A stretch of 64,000 bases of DNA from Alloyangia pacifica (GCF_900116195.1 NZ_FOZW01000001.1:558001-622000); one strand, 5' to 3'; shown: positions 1 to 8,968, counted from the stretch's first letter. Numbers and translations: made by a program. Notes: generated from the letters alone by a model not told the origin.

Positions 1-1506
1 CTTCAAGACCGCCTGCCCCAGCGCCTCGCCGATGCTGTCGGGCGCGCTGTAACGGGTGCTGCGGGACTTGCTCGTGCTGCTCTTTCGCGGCTGCGCGCGT
101 GGCGTAGGGTCGTAGCGCCTGGCCTTGTTGTATTGACGGATCTCCTCGTCGAGCGCCGCCTGAACATCCTCCGCCTTCTCGGCCTCTTCTGCCGCCGTCG
201 CCGCCGCTTCGGCCCGCGCTTGCAGCATCTCGTGAGCAGACTCGCGATCCACCGGCGTGTCGTATTTCCCCTTCAGCGGCGAGGCGTCCATCACCTCGGT
301 GCGCTCGGCATCGGTGATCGGACCGAGCTGCGAGCTCGGCGGGCGCACCAGCGTGCGCTGCACGATCCCCGGTACGCCCTTCTTCTGCAGGAAGGAGGTC
401 ACCGCCTCGCCGGTCCCAACCTCGCGGATTGCCGTCTCGGTGTCGAAGGCGGGATTCTCGCGATAGGTCTCGGCGGCCTGTTTCAGCGCCTTGCGGTCGC
501 GCGCGGTGAAGGCACGCAGCGCGTGCTGCACGCGGTTGCCGAGCTGGCCGAGGATGTCCTCTGGGATGTCATCGGGGTTCTGCGTGACGAAATACACCCC
601 TACGCCCTTGGATCGAATCAAGCGCGCCACCTGCTCGACCTTGTCGACCAGTGCCTTGGGAGCATCGTCGAACAGCAGGTGTGCTTCGTCGAAGAAGAAC
701 ACCAGCTTGGGCTTGTCGGGATCGCCGACCTCGGGCAACTCCTCGAATAGCTCCGACAGCAGCCAGAGCAGAAAGGTCGCGTAGAGACGCGGTGCGCCCA
801 TCAGCGCGTCGGCGGCGAGGATGTTCACATGGCCGCGCCCGTCCGGCGCGCAGCGCATCAGGTCCGAAAGCTCCAGCGCCGGCTCGCCGAAGAAGCGCGC
901 GCCGCCTTGGTTCTCTAGCACCAGCAGCCGGCGCTGGATCGCCCCGACAGAGGCAGAGGAGATATTTCCGTAGCGCAGGCTCAGGTCCTTGGCGTTCTGC
1001 CCGACCCAGACCAGCAGCGCCTGCAAATCCTTGAGATCGAGCAGTGGCAAGCCCTGCTCGTCCGACAGGCGGAAAGCGATGTTGAGGATGCCCTCCTGCG
1101 CCTCGGTCAGCTCGAGCAGGCGCGCCAGCAGCAGCGGTCCCATCTCGGCGACGGTGGTGCGCACCGGATGGCCCTTTGTGCCGAAGAGATCCCAGAACAC
1201 CGCAGGAAAGCCCGCGTAGGTGAAATCGTCGAAGCCGATCTTGCCATTGCGCTCCATAAACGGCGCATGCAATTCGGCGCTTTCCGATCCGGCGCGGGCG
1301 AGACCCGAGAGATCGCCCTTCACGTCCGACAGGAAGACCGGCACCCCCGCGGCGGAGAAACCCTCGGCGAGGATCTGCAGCGTTACGGTCTTGCCGGTGC
1401 CCGTGGCCCCCGCGACCAGACCGTGCCGGTTGCCGTACTTCAGGCCAAGATACTGTTTTTCGCCATAGCCTTCGCCACCGCCGCCTACAAAAACATCATC
1501 TGTCAT
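1..1506 (-). CDS. HerA-like helicase/ATPase, DUF853 (YjgR) family, 3' end beyond the window
   Basis: The minus strand reads from an ATG at 1506 to the window edge without a stop, giving 502 codons and no C-terminal end. A Walker A motif GATGTGKT lies near residues 30-40, and an acidic Walker B-like stretch ([14 protein letters not shown]) lies mid-protein. The later part is rich in Ala, Glu and Lys and looks coiled. The order of motifs matches DUF853/YjgR proteins, which are HerA-FtsK-type P-loop ATPases thought to act on DNA; the cellular role is not established. It reads away from the small-RNA candidates upstream, so its promoter should lie in the 1507-1560 region. Confidence 0.9.
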   Translation of the reverse strand, partial: MTDDVFVGGGGEGYGEKQYLGLKYGNRHGLVAGATGTGKTVTLQILAEGFSAAGVPVFLSDVKGDLSGLARAGSESAELHAPFMERNGKIGFDDFTYAGFPAVFWDLFGTKGHPVRTTVAEMGPLLLARLLELTEAQEGILNIAFRLSDEQGLPLLDLKDLQALLVWVGQNAKDLSLRYGNISSASVGAIQRRLLVLENQGGARFFGEPALELSDLMRCAPDGRGHVNILAADALMGAPRLYATFLLWLLSELFEELPEVGDPDKPKLVFFFDEAHLLFDDAPKALVDKVEQVARLIRSKGVGVYFVTQNPDDIPEDILGQLGNRVQHALRAFTARDRKALKQAAETYRENPAFDTETAIREVGTGEAVTSFLQKKGVPGIVQRTLVRPPSSQLGPITDAERTEVMDASPLKGKYDTPVDRESAHEMLQARAEAAATAAEEAEKAEDVQAALDEEIRQYNKARRYDPTPRAQPRKSSTSKSRSTRYSAPDSIGEALGQAVLK

Positions 1507-1553
1507 GGCGTGCCTCCGCTGCCGTCCGGGATCGAGCATACTATCTTAACTCT

Positions 1554-1659
1554 TTGCTGCCAGTATCAAATTTGTCCGGAGCAACATGTCCTCTCCTGCT
1601 TCGGACTGACTTCCTCCCTGTCTGACTTGCCGCGTCCGTGCTTCGGGCGCGGCCTTTTG
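1554..1659 (+). ncRNA. candidate trans-acting small RNA with anti-Shine-Dalgarno motifs
   Basis: No convincing ORF explains this stretch, but its RNA would fold well. A perfect 10-bp stem (1574-1583 with 1597-1606) closes a 13-nt loop containing CCTCTCC. An unpaired pyrimidine stretch with CTTCCTCCC (1610-1618) follows, then a 10-bp GC-rich stem (1629-1638 with 1644-1653) and a short T run. This hairpin, CU-rich linker and intrinsic terminator layout is typical of alphaproteobacterial sRNAs that cover ribosome binding sites. The 5' end is inferred from a TATCTT -10-like hexamer at 1542-1547; I found no good -35, and the Rfam family is unknown. Confidence 0.6.
1629..1658 (+). terminator. intrinsic terminator of the first small-RNA candidate
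   Basis: A 10-bp stem (1629-1638 with 1644-1653, one T-G pair) closes a 5-nt loop and is followed by CTTTT. No plus-strand protein gene lies upstream, so the terminator most simply ends a non-coding transcript. Confidence 0.65.
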
Positions 1660-1692
1660 CACAAAAGTGTAGCCCTGCCGTTGCAAAGCCTG

Positions 1693-1721
1693 TTGACCGG
1701 TGGTGAAGAGTTTCGTAGCGT
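1693..1721 (+). promoter_or_regulatory. sigma-70-like promoter for the second small-RNA candidate
   Basis: A -35 TTGACC (1693-1698) and a -10 TAGCGT (1716-1721) are separated by exactly 17 bp. Predicted transcription would start near 1728, about 60 nt before the terminator at 1764-1790. Confidence 0.5.
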
Positions 1722-1727
1722 CTCGTC

Positions 1728-1790
1728 AATGACAAAGTCGGCCGGTCCGACAGGGAGCAAGGGAAAGGGGACCTTACGGTCCCTTTTCTC
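1728..1790 (+). ncRNA. second candidate small RNA, possible sponge of the first
   Basis: The candidate is about 63 nt, bounded by a sigma-70-like promoter and an intrinsic terminator. It has a small 5-bp hairpin (1737-1741 with 1747-1751), a purine-rich unpaired stretch (1752-1763), and a 10-bp terminator stem. GACAGGGAGCAAG (1749-1761) is complementary at 12 of 13 positions to 1610-1622 of the upstream small-RNA candidate, covering that RNA's anti-Shine-Dalgarno segment. This suggests pairing between the two RNAs. A single longer transcript with internal processing is the main alternative. Confidence 0.5.
1764..1790 (+). terminator. intrinsic terminator of the second small-RNA candidate
   Basis: AAAGGGGACC (1764-1773) pairs with GGTCCCTTTT (1778-1787) around a TTAC loop, giving 10 pairs with one G-T. 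The 3' arm itself supplies the T tract, followed by CTC. Confidence 0.7.
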
Positions 1791-1913
1791 TTTCGTATGA
1801 ATGACTTTCGCGCTTTTTTGCCATTCCCGTGAAGCATTTGAATTCCGGACTGACACCGCTTTACGTGCATGCTAAGCGGGCAGTGAGGCAAGAATGAATG
1901 TTCAGGGGGACCC

Positions 1914-2588
1914 ATGACCAGACCTCTCCAAATCCTGCGCCTTTTGCCGCTCGCCGCCCTGCTGGGTGCGATGCCGGCCTATGCGCAGGACGCAGCGGAC
2001 ACGAGCGATGCGCCCGCCACCGAAGAAGCCACAGGCAGTGAGCAACCCGAAGGCAGCATCGCCGCGGGCGGCCTGTCGCTGGGCGAAGACGCAGACGGTG
2101 AAGCACCGGCCGCGCCCGGCCAGGAAAAGCCGGAAACCTATGTGAAGGCCACGCATGGCGCGTGGGAGCTTCAGTGCCTGCGCGCGCCCGAGGGCAGCGA
2201 CGTCGAAGATCCGTGCCAGATGTACCAGCTTCTGCAGGACGGCGAAGGCAACAACGTCGCCGAGGTGAGCCTGTTCCGTGTCGCCAATGGTGGCCAGGTC
2301 GTGGCCGGGGGCACCTTCGTCGTGCCGCTCGAGACGCTGCTCACCCAGAAGCTGACCATCGCCGTCGATGGCGGCCAGGCGAAGCGCTACGATTTCTCCT
2401 TCTGCACGCCTGTTGGCTGCTACGCCCGCGTCGGCTTCACCGAGGAAGACGTGAACCGCTTCAAGGCCGGCAAGGGCGCGACGATCTCCATCGTGCCGGC
2501 GCTCGCGCCCGACCAGAAGGTCACGGTGGACATGTCGCTCTCGGGCTTCACCGCCGGATACGCAGAGGCCAGCGCGCTGCGCCAGTAA
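1914..2588 (+). CDS. IalB (invasion-associated locus B) family secreted protein
   Basis: 224 residues. An N-terminal signal peptide ends near AYAQ (about residue 24), followed by an acidic, Ala/Glu-rich linker (about 25-75). The C-terminal IalB-type domain contains HGAWELQC, a second Cys near DPCQM, and a CTPVGCYARVGF segment, so four cysteines could form two disulphides in the periplasm. IalB proteins are widespread in alphaproteobacteria; their role outside Bartonella is unclear. Spacing to the ATG is good (AGGGGGACCC). It stands alone with its own terminator, downstream of the small-RNA candidates but separated from them by an intrinsic terminator. Confidence 0.85.
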   Translation: MTRPLQILRLLPLAALLGAMPAYAQDAADTSDAPATEEATGSEQPEGSIAAGGLSLGEDADGEAPAAPGQEKPETYVKATHGAWELQCLRAPEGSDVEDPCQMYQLLQDGEGNNVAEVSLFRVANGGQVVAGGTFVVPLETLLTQKLTIAVDGGQAKRYDFSFCTPVGCYARVGFTEEDVNRFKAGKGATISIVPALAPDQKVTVDMSLSGFTAGYAEASALRQ

Positions 2589-2615
2589 GGGCAGCAAAGC
2601 TCTCGCGAGACAAAG

Positions 2616-2647
2616 AGCCCCGGGCCGCAAGGCGCCGGGGCTTTTCT
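2616..2647. terminator. terminator between convergent ialB-family gene and lpxB
   Basis: AGCCCCGG (2616-2623) pairs with CCGGGGCT (2635-2642), followed by TTTCTGTT on the plus strand. It serves the plus-strand gene and could also serve lpxB, although the T tract is weaker on the minus strand. Confidence 0.75.
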
Positions 2648-2693
2648 GTTCTAGGTCGACTTCCCCGACTGCTCCGCCCGATGCGGGGACGGC

Positions 2694-3851
2694 TCAGCTT
2701 TCGCGGATGCCCGCGAGCACTGCCTCGGCGGCGCGCATCCCGGGCGCGGCGCCGCCCTTGCCGAGACGCTCCATGGTCAGCTGCATGGCCTGGGTCTGTT
2801 CTTGCGGCGCGTCGAGCACCCGCAGGACCGCGTCGGCGATTGGGTCCGGGCGGCACTTGTCGCCGATATATTCGGGTACGGTGCGGCTCTCGGCCACGAG
2901 GTTCACCAGGTTCACCGAATCCACCAGCATCAGCCGACCGATGATCTGCCGCGACAGCCACCCCATGTCGTAGCCGATGACCATGGGCGTGTTCGCCGCG
3001 GCCAATTCCAGCGCCACTGTCCCGGAGGCGGCCAGCGCCACGTCGGCGGCGGCAAAGGCGGCGCGTTTCTCGGCCTTGCCCGCCTCGCCCTGGTCGCGCG
3101 GGTCGAGCAGGATCGGATCGATCGGCCAACCCGCCACGGTTTGCTTGACAAGGTCCGCCACGGGGGCCGCCATGGGAAGCACGTAGCGCAGATCGGGCCG
3201 GGCCTCCTGGATACGGGCCAGCGCCTCGCCGAAGACCGGTCCGAGCCGCGAGACCTCGGAGCGGCGCGAGCCGGGCAGGATCAGGCAGAGCGGCGCGTCT
3301 CCGATGCCGTGGCGCAGCCGGAAGCTCGCCTCCTCGGCCTGGCTTGCCTGCGGGTCCGTGACGACAGGGTGGCCGACGAAATCGCAGCGCATCCCGGCGG
3401 CTTCCATGTAGGGCGGCTCGAAGGGCAGCAGCGCCAGCACCTGGTCGATGTGTTTCGCCATCTTCGCCGCCCGGCCTGGACGCCAGGCCCAGACCGTTGG
3501 CGCGACGTAGTGAACGGTGCGGATGTCGGAGCTTTCCTTCACCAACTTCGCGACGCGCAGCGAGAACTCGGGCAGATCGACGGTGATCAGCACGTCCGGC
3601 TTTGCGGCCACCACCGCCTCGGCGGTCTGGCGGATGCGGGCCTTCAGCGCGCCGTAGTGGCGCAGGATCTCGGTGATGCCCATGATCGAGATCTCATCCA
3701 TGGGAAAGAGGCTTTGCAGGCCCTCTTCGAGCATACGCTCGCCGCCGATGCCCTCGAAGCTCACGTCCGGCACCTGCGCCTTCAGCCCCTGCATGAGCGC
3801 GCCGCCCAGCTTGTCACCCGAAGGCTCGCCCGCGATGATGAAGACTTTCAT
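2694..3851 (-). CDS. lpxB: lipid-A-disaccharide synthase LpxB
   Basis: 385 residues starting MKVFIIAGEPSGDKLGG, the characteristic LpxB N-terminus. A longer in-frame ORF exists upstream, but the ATG at 3851 overlaps the lpxI stop in ATGA and gives the normal family length. LpxB joins UDP-2,3-diacylglucosamine and lipid X into the lipid A disaccharide at the inner face of the cytoplasmic membrane. The GT-B fold shows MAAPVA and ILPGSRRSEV motifs near residues 185-225. It is the last gene of the fabZ-lpxA-lpxI-lpxB run, so its substrate comes from the adjacent lpxI product. Confidence 0.97.
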   Translation of the reverse strand: MKVFIIAGEPSGDKLGGALMQGLKAQVPDVSFEGIGGERMLEEGLQSLFPMDEISIMGITEILRHYGALKARIRQTAEAVVAAKPDVLITVDLPEFSLRVAKLVKESSDIRTVHYVAPTVWAWRPGRAAKMAKHIDQVLALLPFEPPYMEAAGMRCDFVGHPVVTDPQASQAEEASFRLRHGIGDAPLCLILPGSRRSEVSRLGPVFGEALARIQEARPDLRYVLPMAAPVADLVKQTVAGWPIDPILLDPRDQGEAGKAEKRAAFAAADVALAASGTVALELAAANTPMVIGYDMGWLSRQIIGRLMLVDSVNLVNLVAESRTVPEYIGDKCRPDPIADAVLRVLDAPQEQTQAMQLTMERLGKGGAAPGMRAAEAVLAGIRES

Positions 3852-4633
3852 GCGTCCCGCTCCCGTACCCACAGGAACAGCCCTGCGGCATCCAGCATTT
3901 CGACGACCGCCGCGCGGTCGATCACCATGACGCCCTGCGCCTCGATGACGATGCCCGCCAGCCCGGCGCGGATCGCGCCGACGGCGGTGTTGGGGCCGAT
4001 CACCGGCAGGTCGGCGCGGCGCTCCTGACCCGGCTTCGGCGCCTTGTAGAAGATGCCGCCCGGTACAGGCGGCAGCTCGCCCAGCATGGCATCGGTGCCG
4101 CGCGCGTCTTCGCGCGCAACGACCTGATTGCCCGAGATCACGCAGCACTGGCCCAGATCCTCGAGACCCTGTCGGTGGCTCACCGCGTCGGCGAGGGTCG
4201 CCATATGCGCCGCCTCCTCGCCGGGACGGGCCTTGGTCAGCACACCTGTCTCCGGCAGCAGCGTCGGCGCGGCCTCATGCGCGCCGACCACCTCCAAGCC
4301 CGCGTCCTCGAGCAGCCCGATCACGATGCGCAGCGCGCCGTCATCGCCGCGCTTCAAGGCGCGCAGGATCTTCGGCATCAACTGCAGCGTCGGCAGGTCG
4401 AGCCGAGACAGCCTGAATTCGGGCCGTCCCACCGCGCCGCACATGCAGACCCGCGTCACCCCCTGCGCCTTGAGCCAGCGCAGGAAGGAGCCGAGCTTCT
4501 CGATCCGGAACAGGTGGTCCGCCGCCACCCGGTCCGGCGGCGAGCTTTCCATGGCGCAGATCAGCGCCGGTTCGGGAAGGGCCTCGATCACCGCCAGAGG
4601 CAGATCGCCCTGCCCTGCGATCAGCGCCAGCAT
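3848..4633 (-). CDS. lpxI: UDP-2,3-diacylglucosamine pyrophosphatase LpxI
   Basis: 261 residues, starting MLALIAGQGDLPLAVIEAL, matching the LpxI (former DUF1009) family. It hydrolyses UDP-2,3-diacylglucosamine to lipid X and UMP, replacing LpxH of enterobacteria in most alphaproteobacteria. A C-terminal GTDAMLGE and KAPKPGQERRADLPVIGP segment is typical of the catalytic half. The start is 4 nt from the lpxA stop and the stop overlaps lpxB by 4 bp, implying tight translational coupling. Confidence 0.96.
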   Translation of the reverse strand: MLALIAGQGDLPLAVIEALPEPALICAMESSPPDRVAADHLFRIEKLGSFLRWLKAQGVTRVCMCGAVGRPEFRLSRLDLPTLQLMPKILRALKRGDDGALRIVIGLLEDAGLEVVGAHEAAPTLLPETGVLTKARPGEEAAHMATLADAVSHRQGLEDLGQCCVISGNQVVAREDARGTDAMLGELPPVPGGIFYKAPKPGQERRADLPVIGPNTAVGAIRAGLAGIVIEAQGVMVIDRAAVVEMLDAAGLFLWVRERDA

Positions 4634-4637
4634 GGGA

Positions 4638-5426
4638 TCAGCCCGGCGTCAGGAAGTGACGGTCGCTGTCGCCGAGGATGAAGGCGACGATCTCGCGCAC
4701 ATACTCGCTTTCGGTCTCGTCCCCGAGACGCTTGGCGCGCTCGGCAAAGGCTCCCTCGCCCTGCGCCAGCATCTGGAAGGCGGCCCGAAGCGCGGTGATG
4801 TCGGAGCGGGCGACGCCGCGGCGCTTGAGGCCGACGAGGTTGAGCCCGTCGAGCTTTCCGCGCGGTGCCTGCACGAGGCCGTAGGGGATCACGTCGTTGG
4901 TCACCATGGTGACGGCGCCGATGATCGCGCCCCGGCCGATGCGCACCCATTGGTGCACGCCCGAGAGCCCCCCGACGATCACGTCGTCCTCGATCACGCA
5001 ATGCCCGGCCAGCGCCGAGTTGTTCACCAGGATCACCCGGTCGCCGACCTGAGCGTCATGCGCAACGTGGCAGCCGGCCATGAAGAGGCCGTCGTCGCCG
5101 ACCCGGGTCACGCCGCCACCACCGTCGGTGCCGGCGTTCATCGTCACGTGCTCGCGGATGCGGTTGCGCTTGCCGATGACCAGAGCGGTCTTTTCGCCGC
5201 GGAACTTGAGGTCCTGCGGGATTTCACCGATCACCGCAAAGGGGAAGATCACTGTGTCTTCGCCGATCTCGGTGCGCCCGGTGACCACCACGTGGCTCTT
5301 CAGCTCGACATTCGCCGCCAGCACCACCTCGGGGCCGACGTGGCAGAACGGGCCGATCTTGCAGCCTTCGCCGATCTGCGCGCCCGGCTCGACGTAGGCG
5401 CTGGGATGGATCACCGCCTCGGTCAC
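4638..5426 (-). CDS. lpxA: acyl-ACP--UDP-N-acetylglucosamine O-acyltransferase LpxA
   Basis: 262 residues when started at the GTG at 5426, which overlaps the fabZ TGA in GTGA; this gives the usual family length, and the protein then begins [19 protein letters not shown]. The N-terminal two-thirds are hexapeptide repeats forming a left-handed beta helix; the catalytic histidine sits in [10 protein letters not shown] near residue 125; a helical C-terminal domain follows. It acylates UDP-GlcNAc, the first step of lipid A synthesis. The next enzyme acting on the acyl chain, LpxD, is not encoded beside it. Confidence 0.96.
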   Translation of the reverse strand: MTEAVIHPSAYVEPGAQIGEGCKIGPFCHVGPEVVLAANVELKSHVVVTGRTEIGEDTVIFPFAVIGEIPQDLKFRGEKTALVIGKRNRIREHVTMNAGTDGGGGVTRVGDDGLFMAGCHVAHDAQVGDRVILVNNSALAGHCVIEDDVIVGGLSGVHQWVRIGRGAIIGAVTMVTNDVIPYGLVQAPRGKLDGLNLVGLKRRGVARSDITALRAAFQMLAQGEGAFAERAKRLGDETESEYVREIVAFILGDSDRHFLTPG

Positions 5427-5884
5427 GCCGGCAGGTCCATCATGGCGGTGAACTCGGCCTCGCAGGCCAGCTCGCCATCGACCTCGGCGATGCCCTCGAA
5501 TTTCCAGACCTTGCCGCCCGGCTTCCCACGCAGGGTCCGGACCTTCATCTTGAGCACGTCGCCCGGAACCACCTTGCGGCGGAACTTGCACTTGTCGATG
5601 CCCATGAAATAGACCTTCAGGTCCTTGTCGGCGAGATCGAGTGCGACGCCCACCATGACGGCGGTGGTCTGCGCCATGGCCTCGACGATGGTCACGCCCG
5701 GCATGATCGGCAGGCCGGGGAAATGGCCCTGAAAATGCGGCTCGTTCATCGTGACGTTCTTGACGCCCACGGCCGAGCTGGTGCCGTCGATCTCCACGAC
5801 CTTGTCGACGAGCAGGAACGGGTAGCGATGCGGCAGGATGCGCTGGATCAGCTGGATGTCAGCGCTGAGGAGCGTCTCGGTCAT
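5423..5884 (-). CDS. fabZ: 3-hydroxyacyl-ACP dehydratase FabZ
   Basis: 153 residues from the ATG at 5884 ([14 protein letters not shown]), preceded by AAAGG about 8 nt upstream. An upstream in-frame ATG would add 14 residues without a better ribosome site. Family motifs are [13 protein letters not shown] and [15 protein letters not shown], the latter with the catalytic His, and EAMAQ with the partner Glu. FabZ dehydrates 3-hydroxyacyl-ACP in fatty-acid elongation and competes with LpxA for hydroxyacyl-ACP, so the coupling with lpxA balances phospholipid and lipid A synthesis. Confidence 0.96.
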   Translation of the reverse strand: MTETLLSADIQLIQRILPHRYPFLLVDKVVEIDGTSSAVGVKNVTMNEPHFQGHFPGLPIMPGVTIVEAMAQTTAVMVGVALDLADKDLKVYFMGIDKCKFRRKVVPGDVLKMKVRTLRGKPGGKVWKFEGIAEVDGELACEAEFTAMMDLPA

Positions 5885-6000
5885 CGTGGGCCTTTCAAAA
5901 GGAAAAAGTCGCCCTTCCCCTAGCAATCCCGGCGCGTCGGGGCAAGCGGCGCGGTCGCGGCAACGTCACGCGATGCAACAGGCTGAAACAGCCGGAGTGC

Positions 6001-6585
6001 TCAGGGCTTGTCCGGCGTGCCGGTCTCGGTGCCATCGGTGAAGTCCGGCATCGGCCCGGGGTCGGGCAAAAGTTCGTTCATCCGGGAGATGGCCGTGTCG
6101 GTGATGTCGATTGCACTGGCGGACAGAAAGACCGTGCGCTGATCGAGGATGAGGCTCGCCCCGGCGTCCCGCATCAACTCGGCAAGCACGGGCTCGGCCT
6201 TGGCGATGAAGGCGCGCCGCCGCTCCTCGGAGAGATTGCCGAGCGTGCGCGCCTTGCTGTCCTGCTCTTCGCGCAGTTCCTGCACCTTGCTGTCGAAGGC
6301 ATCCGCGAGCTTGCGGAAGGCGACCGGGTCCATGGTCTTGCGTTTCTCGGTGAGGGACTTCTCCTCGGCACAGAGTTCGGCCTCGATCCGCCGGTTCTCC
6401 GCCGCGATCTCGGTTCCGGTCTGTTCGAGCATCTCTGAGATCTGCTTGCCGAAGTCGCTCTCGGCATAGAGCCGGTCTATTTCGACGGTCAGAATCGGGC
6501 TTTGCACGATGCCCGGACGCACGGCGTCTTGGGCCACGGCCGGCGTGGCGGCAAGTCCGAGCAGCAGGGTGGCGGCGCGCAGCAG
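6001..6585 (-). CDS. OmpH/Skp-family periplasmic chaperone, probable CTG start
   Basis: About 194 residues. A hydrophobic signal sequence (LLRAATLLLGLAATPAVAQ) leads into a highly charged, helical Skp/OmpH domain (YAESDFGKQISEMLEQTG, then Glu/Lys/Arg-rich coils) and an acidic Pro-rich tail. It should hold unfolded outer-membrane proteins for BamA. No ATG, GTG or TTG lies in frame near the signal peptide; the frame upstream runs inside bamA until a GTG about 130 nt away. A CTG at 6585 sits 8 nt after GGAAGG (6599-6594), just past the bamA stop, and is the best start I can find. Confidence 0.85.
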   Translation of the reverse strand: MLRAATLLLGLAATPAVAQDAVRPGIVQSPILTVEIDRLYAESDFGKQISEMLEQTGTEIAAENRRIEAELCAEEKSLTEKRKTMDPVAFRKLADAFDSKVQELREEQDSKARTLGNLSEERRRAFIAKAEPVLAELMRDAGASLILDQRTVFLSASAIDITDTAISRMNELLPDPGPMPDFTDGTETGTPDKP

Positions 6586-6601
6586 GCTGCGCGCCTTCCG
6601 C

Positions 6602-8968
6602 TCAGAACGTGCTGGACACCGAGAGGCTGAAGTTCTGCTCGTTGTCATTGTCTTCCTTCGACACCGGGGTCGAGAAGTTGAGGCGCAGCGGTCCGAGGAC
6701 GGAGTCCCAGAAGACCGACACACCGACCGACGACCGCGCGGTGAAATCGCTGTAGAGGATGTCGTTGTCACCGGCTTTCTCGATGGTGTCATCCGAGAGG
6801 CCCCAGACCGAGCCGATGTCGTAGAAGACACCGCCACTGATGCCGTACTCCTCGGGCAGACCCAGCGGGAACTCCGCGTCGAAGCGCAGCGCGGCGTAAT
6901 AGTTGCCGCCCAGCGGGGAATCGATGTCTTCGGCGTCGTTGACTTCGCGCGGGCCGATGCCGGCGTACTCGAAACCGCGCATGATGTTCTCGGTCATCAT
7001 GTAGCGGTCCGTCACCCGGCTGTCGCCGTCGATGTAGTTGATCGCCCCGGCCTGGAAGGTGGCCCGCAGGGTGATTTCCTCGTTCCAGACCAGCGTCTGG
7101 GCAATCGCGCGCACATCGGTCTGCACGAAGTTGTTGTCGCCACCGAGCCCGCCGAAGTCCTGGCCGAACTCCAGAAGGTAGCCACGATCGGGGTCGAGGC
7201 CTTCGCGGCGCGTGTCATAGCTGAGCGTGTAGCCCAGCATGTGGTCGTTGCGCGCCTCTTCCTCCGCCTCGGAAATCACCACGTTGCCGACTTCATCCTC
7301 GTCGAAGTCGGTGATGTCGGTGTAGCGGTAGGTGTAGCGCAGCCCGAGGCGACCGTTTTCGGAAATCGGGAAGGTCAGGCTGGGACGGAAGATGCCAGTC
7401 GCAGTGTCATAGTCGGCGCTGTCGTAGGAGGTCTCGCGGTAGCTCAGCGCAAGGCCGAAGGCCACGTCGCGACCAAGGAAGGCCGGCTCGACGAAGTTGA
7501 ACGAGTAGGCCTGGTTCGTCGACGCGGTGTTGATGCCGAACGACAGTCGCTGGCCGCGGCCGAGGAAGTTCTGCTCGGCAAAGGAGATCGAGGCCCCGAG
7601 GCCGTCGGTGGTCGAGTACGAGCCGCCGAAGCCGATCGAGCCGGTGGGCTGCTCGGTGACGTTCACGTCGACGATCACCTGCTGCGGCGTCGAGCCTTCG
7701 CGGGCGTTGACCTGTGCGTCCGAGAAATAGCCGAGCGCACGGATGCGCTCTGCGGTCTCGCGGATCTCGCGCGGGTTGAACGGATCGCCCTCGGCGACAT
7801 TGAATTCGCGGCGGACCACCTGGTCGAGGGTCGTGGTGTTGCCCTCGATGTCGATGCGCTCGACGAAAATGCGCGGGCCGCGGGTCAGGTTGAAGGTCAC
7901 GTCCAGCGTCTGCGCGCGGTCGTTGCGGGTGACCTGCGGATCGATGCGGACGAAGTTCAGCCCTTCTCGCGTGGCGAGACGCTCGAGGCGGATGATCTCC
8001 TTGTCGACCTCGGCCGGCGAATAGGCCTTGCCCGACTTCAGGCTGATCGCATTGCGGAAGGCCGCGAGATCAACTTCAGGCAACTCGCTTGCGACGCCGA
8101 TGCGGCCGAAGTTGAACTTCTGCCCTTCCTCGACGTTGAAGGTCAGCACGTAGCTGTCGCGCTCTTGCGAGAGCTCGGAGTTGATGCCGGTGACGCGGAA
8201 GTCGACGTAGCCGCGCGAGGCGTAGAAATCCTGCAGCAGCTGGCGGTCGAAGGCGACCCGGTCCTCGATGTAGGTGTCGCTGCGGATCACCGCGCGCAGC
8301 AGGCCGGCCTGCTTTGTCTCGATGACGCGGCGCAGGCGTCCGTCGGAGAAGGCCTGGTTGCCGACGAAGCCGATGCGCTCGATCTCGGTGACACCGCCCT
8401 CGAAGATTTCGAACACAAGGTCGACGCGGTTGTTCGAGCGGCGGATCAGCTTGGGGGTGACCTGCGCGGCGATGCGGCCCTGCTGCAGGTAGGCGTCGGC
8501 GATCGCCTGGGCATCTTGCTCGGCTTGGCGCGGGCTGTAGACGCGGCGGGGCTGGGTCTTGACCAGCGCGGTCAGGTCCTCGTCCTTCAGGCGGCGGTTG
8601 CCCTCCATGGCGATGCGGTTGACGGTCGGGAACTCAGTGACCTCGATCACCAGGGTGTTGCCCTGCGGGGTGATCTCGACGGTTTCGAACAGCCCGGATT
8701 CGACGATGCGTTGGTAGGCCGCGTTGAGCTCGCCAGCGCTCACCGTCTCGCCGCGGGTGATGCCCGCGTAGCTGAGAATGGTGCCGGATTCGATGCGCTC
8801 GTTGCCCTCGATCCTCACCTGGTTGAATGCGTAGGATTGCGCTTGAACCATCTCGGGCAGCGCCGTGAAGGCCATTGCTGCCGCGAGGGAAAGCGCCAGT
8901 GCCGAGACACCTGCGCGATGCGCGTAAGATTTGCCGCGGGGCCTGCCCGACTTCTGCCCGATGCTCAT
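6602..8968 (-). CDS. bamA: outer membrane protein assembly factor BamA
   Basis: 788 residues. A twin-Arg-less but long signal region ends at VQAQ (about residue 44). Five POTRA domains span roughly 45-440, and an Omp85 16-strand barrel follows to a C-terminal Phe (SVSSTF), the expected beta-signal. BamA is the core of the BAM complex that folds outer-membrane beta barrels. It lies between the rseP-linked microprotein and the ompH/skp gene in a single transcriptional direction, a conserved order in proteobacteria. Confidence 0.97.
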   Translation of the reverse strand: MSIGQKSGRPRGKSYAHRAGVSALALSLAAAMAFTALPEMVQAQSYAFNQVRIEGNERIESGTILSYAGITRGETVSAGELNAAYQRIVESGLFETVEITPQGNTLVIEVTEFPTVNRIAMEGNRRLKDEDLTALVKTQPRRVYSPRQAEQDAQAIADAYLQQGRIAAQVTPKLIRRSNNRVDLVFEIFEGGVTEIERIGFVGNQAFSDGRLRRVIETKQAGLLRAVIRSDTYIEDRVAFDRQLLQDFYASRGYVDFRVTGINSELSQERDSYVLTFNVEEGQKFNFGRIGVASELPEVDLAAFRNAISLKSGKAYSPAEVDKEIIRLERLATREGLNFVRIDPQVTRNDRAQTLDVTFNLTRGPRIFVERIDIEGNTTTLDQVVRREFNVAEGDPFNPREIRETAERIRALGYFSDAQVNAREGSTPQQVIVDVNVTEQPTGSIGFGGSYSTTDGLGASISFAEQNFLGRGQRLSFGINTASTNQAYSFNFVEPAFLGRDVAFGLALSYRETSYDSADYDTATGIFRPSLTFPISENGRLGLRYTYRYTDITDFDEDEVGNVVISEAEEEARNDHMLGYTLSYDTRREGLDPDRGYLLEFGQDFGGLGGDNNFVQTDVRAIAQTLVWNEEITLRATFQAGAINYIDGDSRVTDRYMMTENIMRGFEYAGIGPREVNDAEDIDSPLGGNYYAALRFDAEFPLGLPEEYGISGGVFYDIGSVWGLSDDTIEKAGDNDILYSDFTARSSVGVSVFWDSVLGPLRLNFSTPVSKEDNDNEQNFSLSVSSTF

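Noticed and set aside
1168-1800. 210-codon plus-strand ORF overlapping the HerA-like gene and the small-RNA region
   Set aside because: The first half is antisense to a supported gene, and the rest would cross an intrinsic terminator.
1541-1915. Minus-strand 124- and 96-codon ORFs in the small-RNA region
   Set aside because: They run through two terminator stems, have no ribosome site, and show codon use unlike neighbouring genes.
4128-5612. 494-codon plus-strand ORF antisense to lpxI and lpxA
   Set aside because: LpxI and LpxA on the minus strand are complete and family-typical; the antisense frame has no recognisable features.
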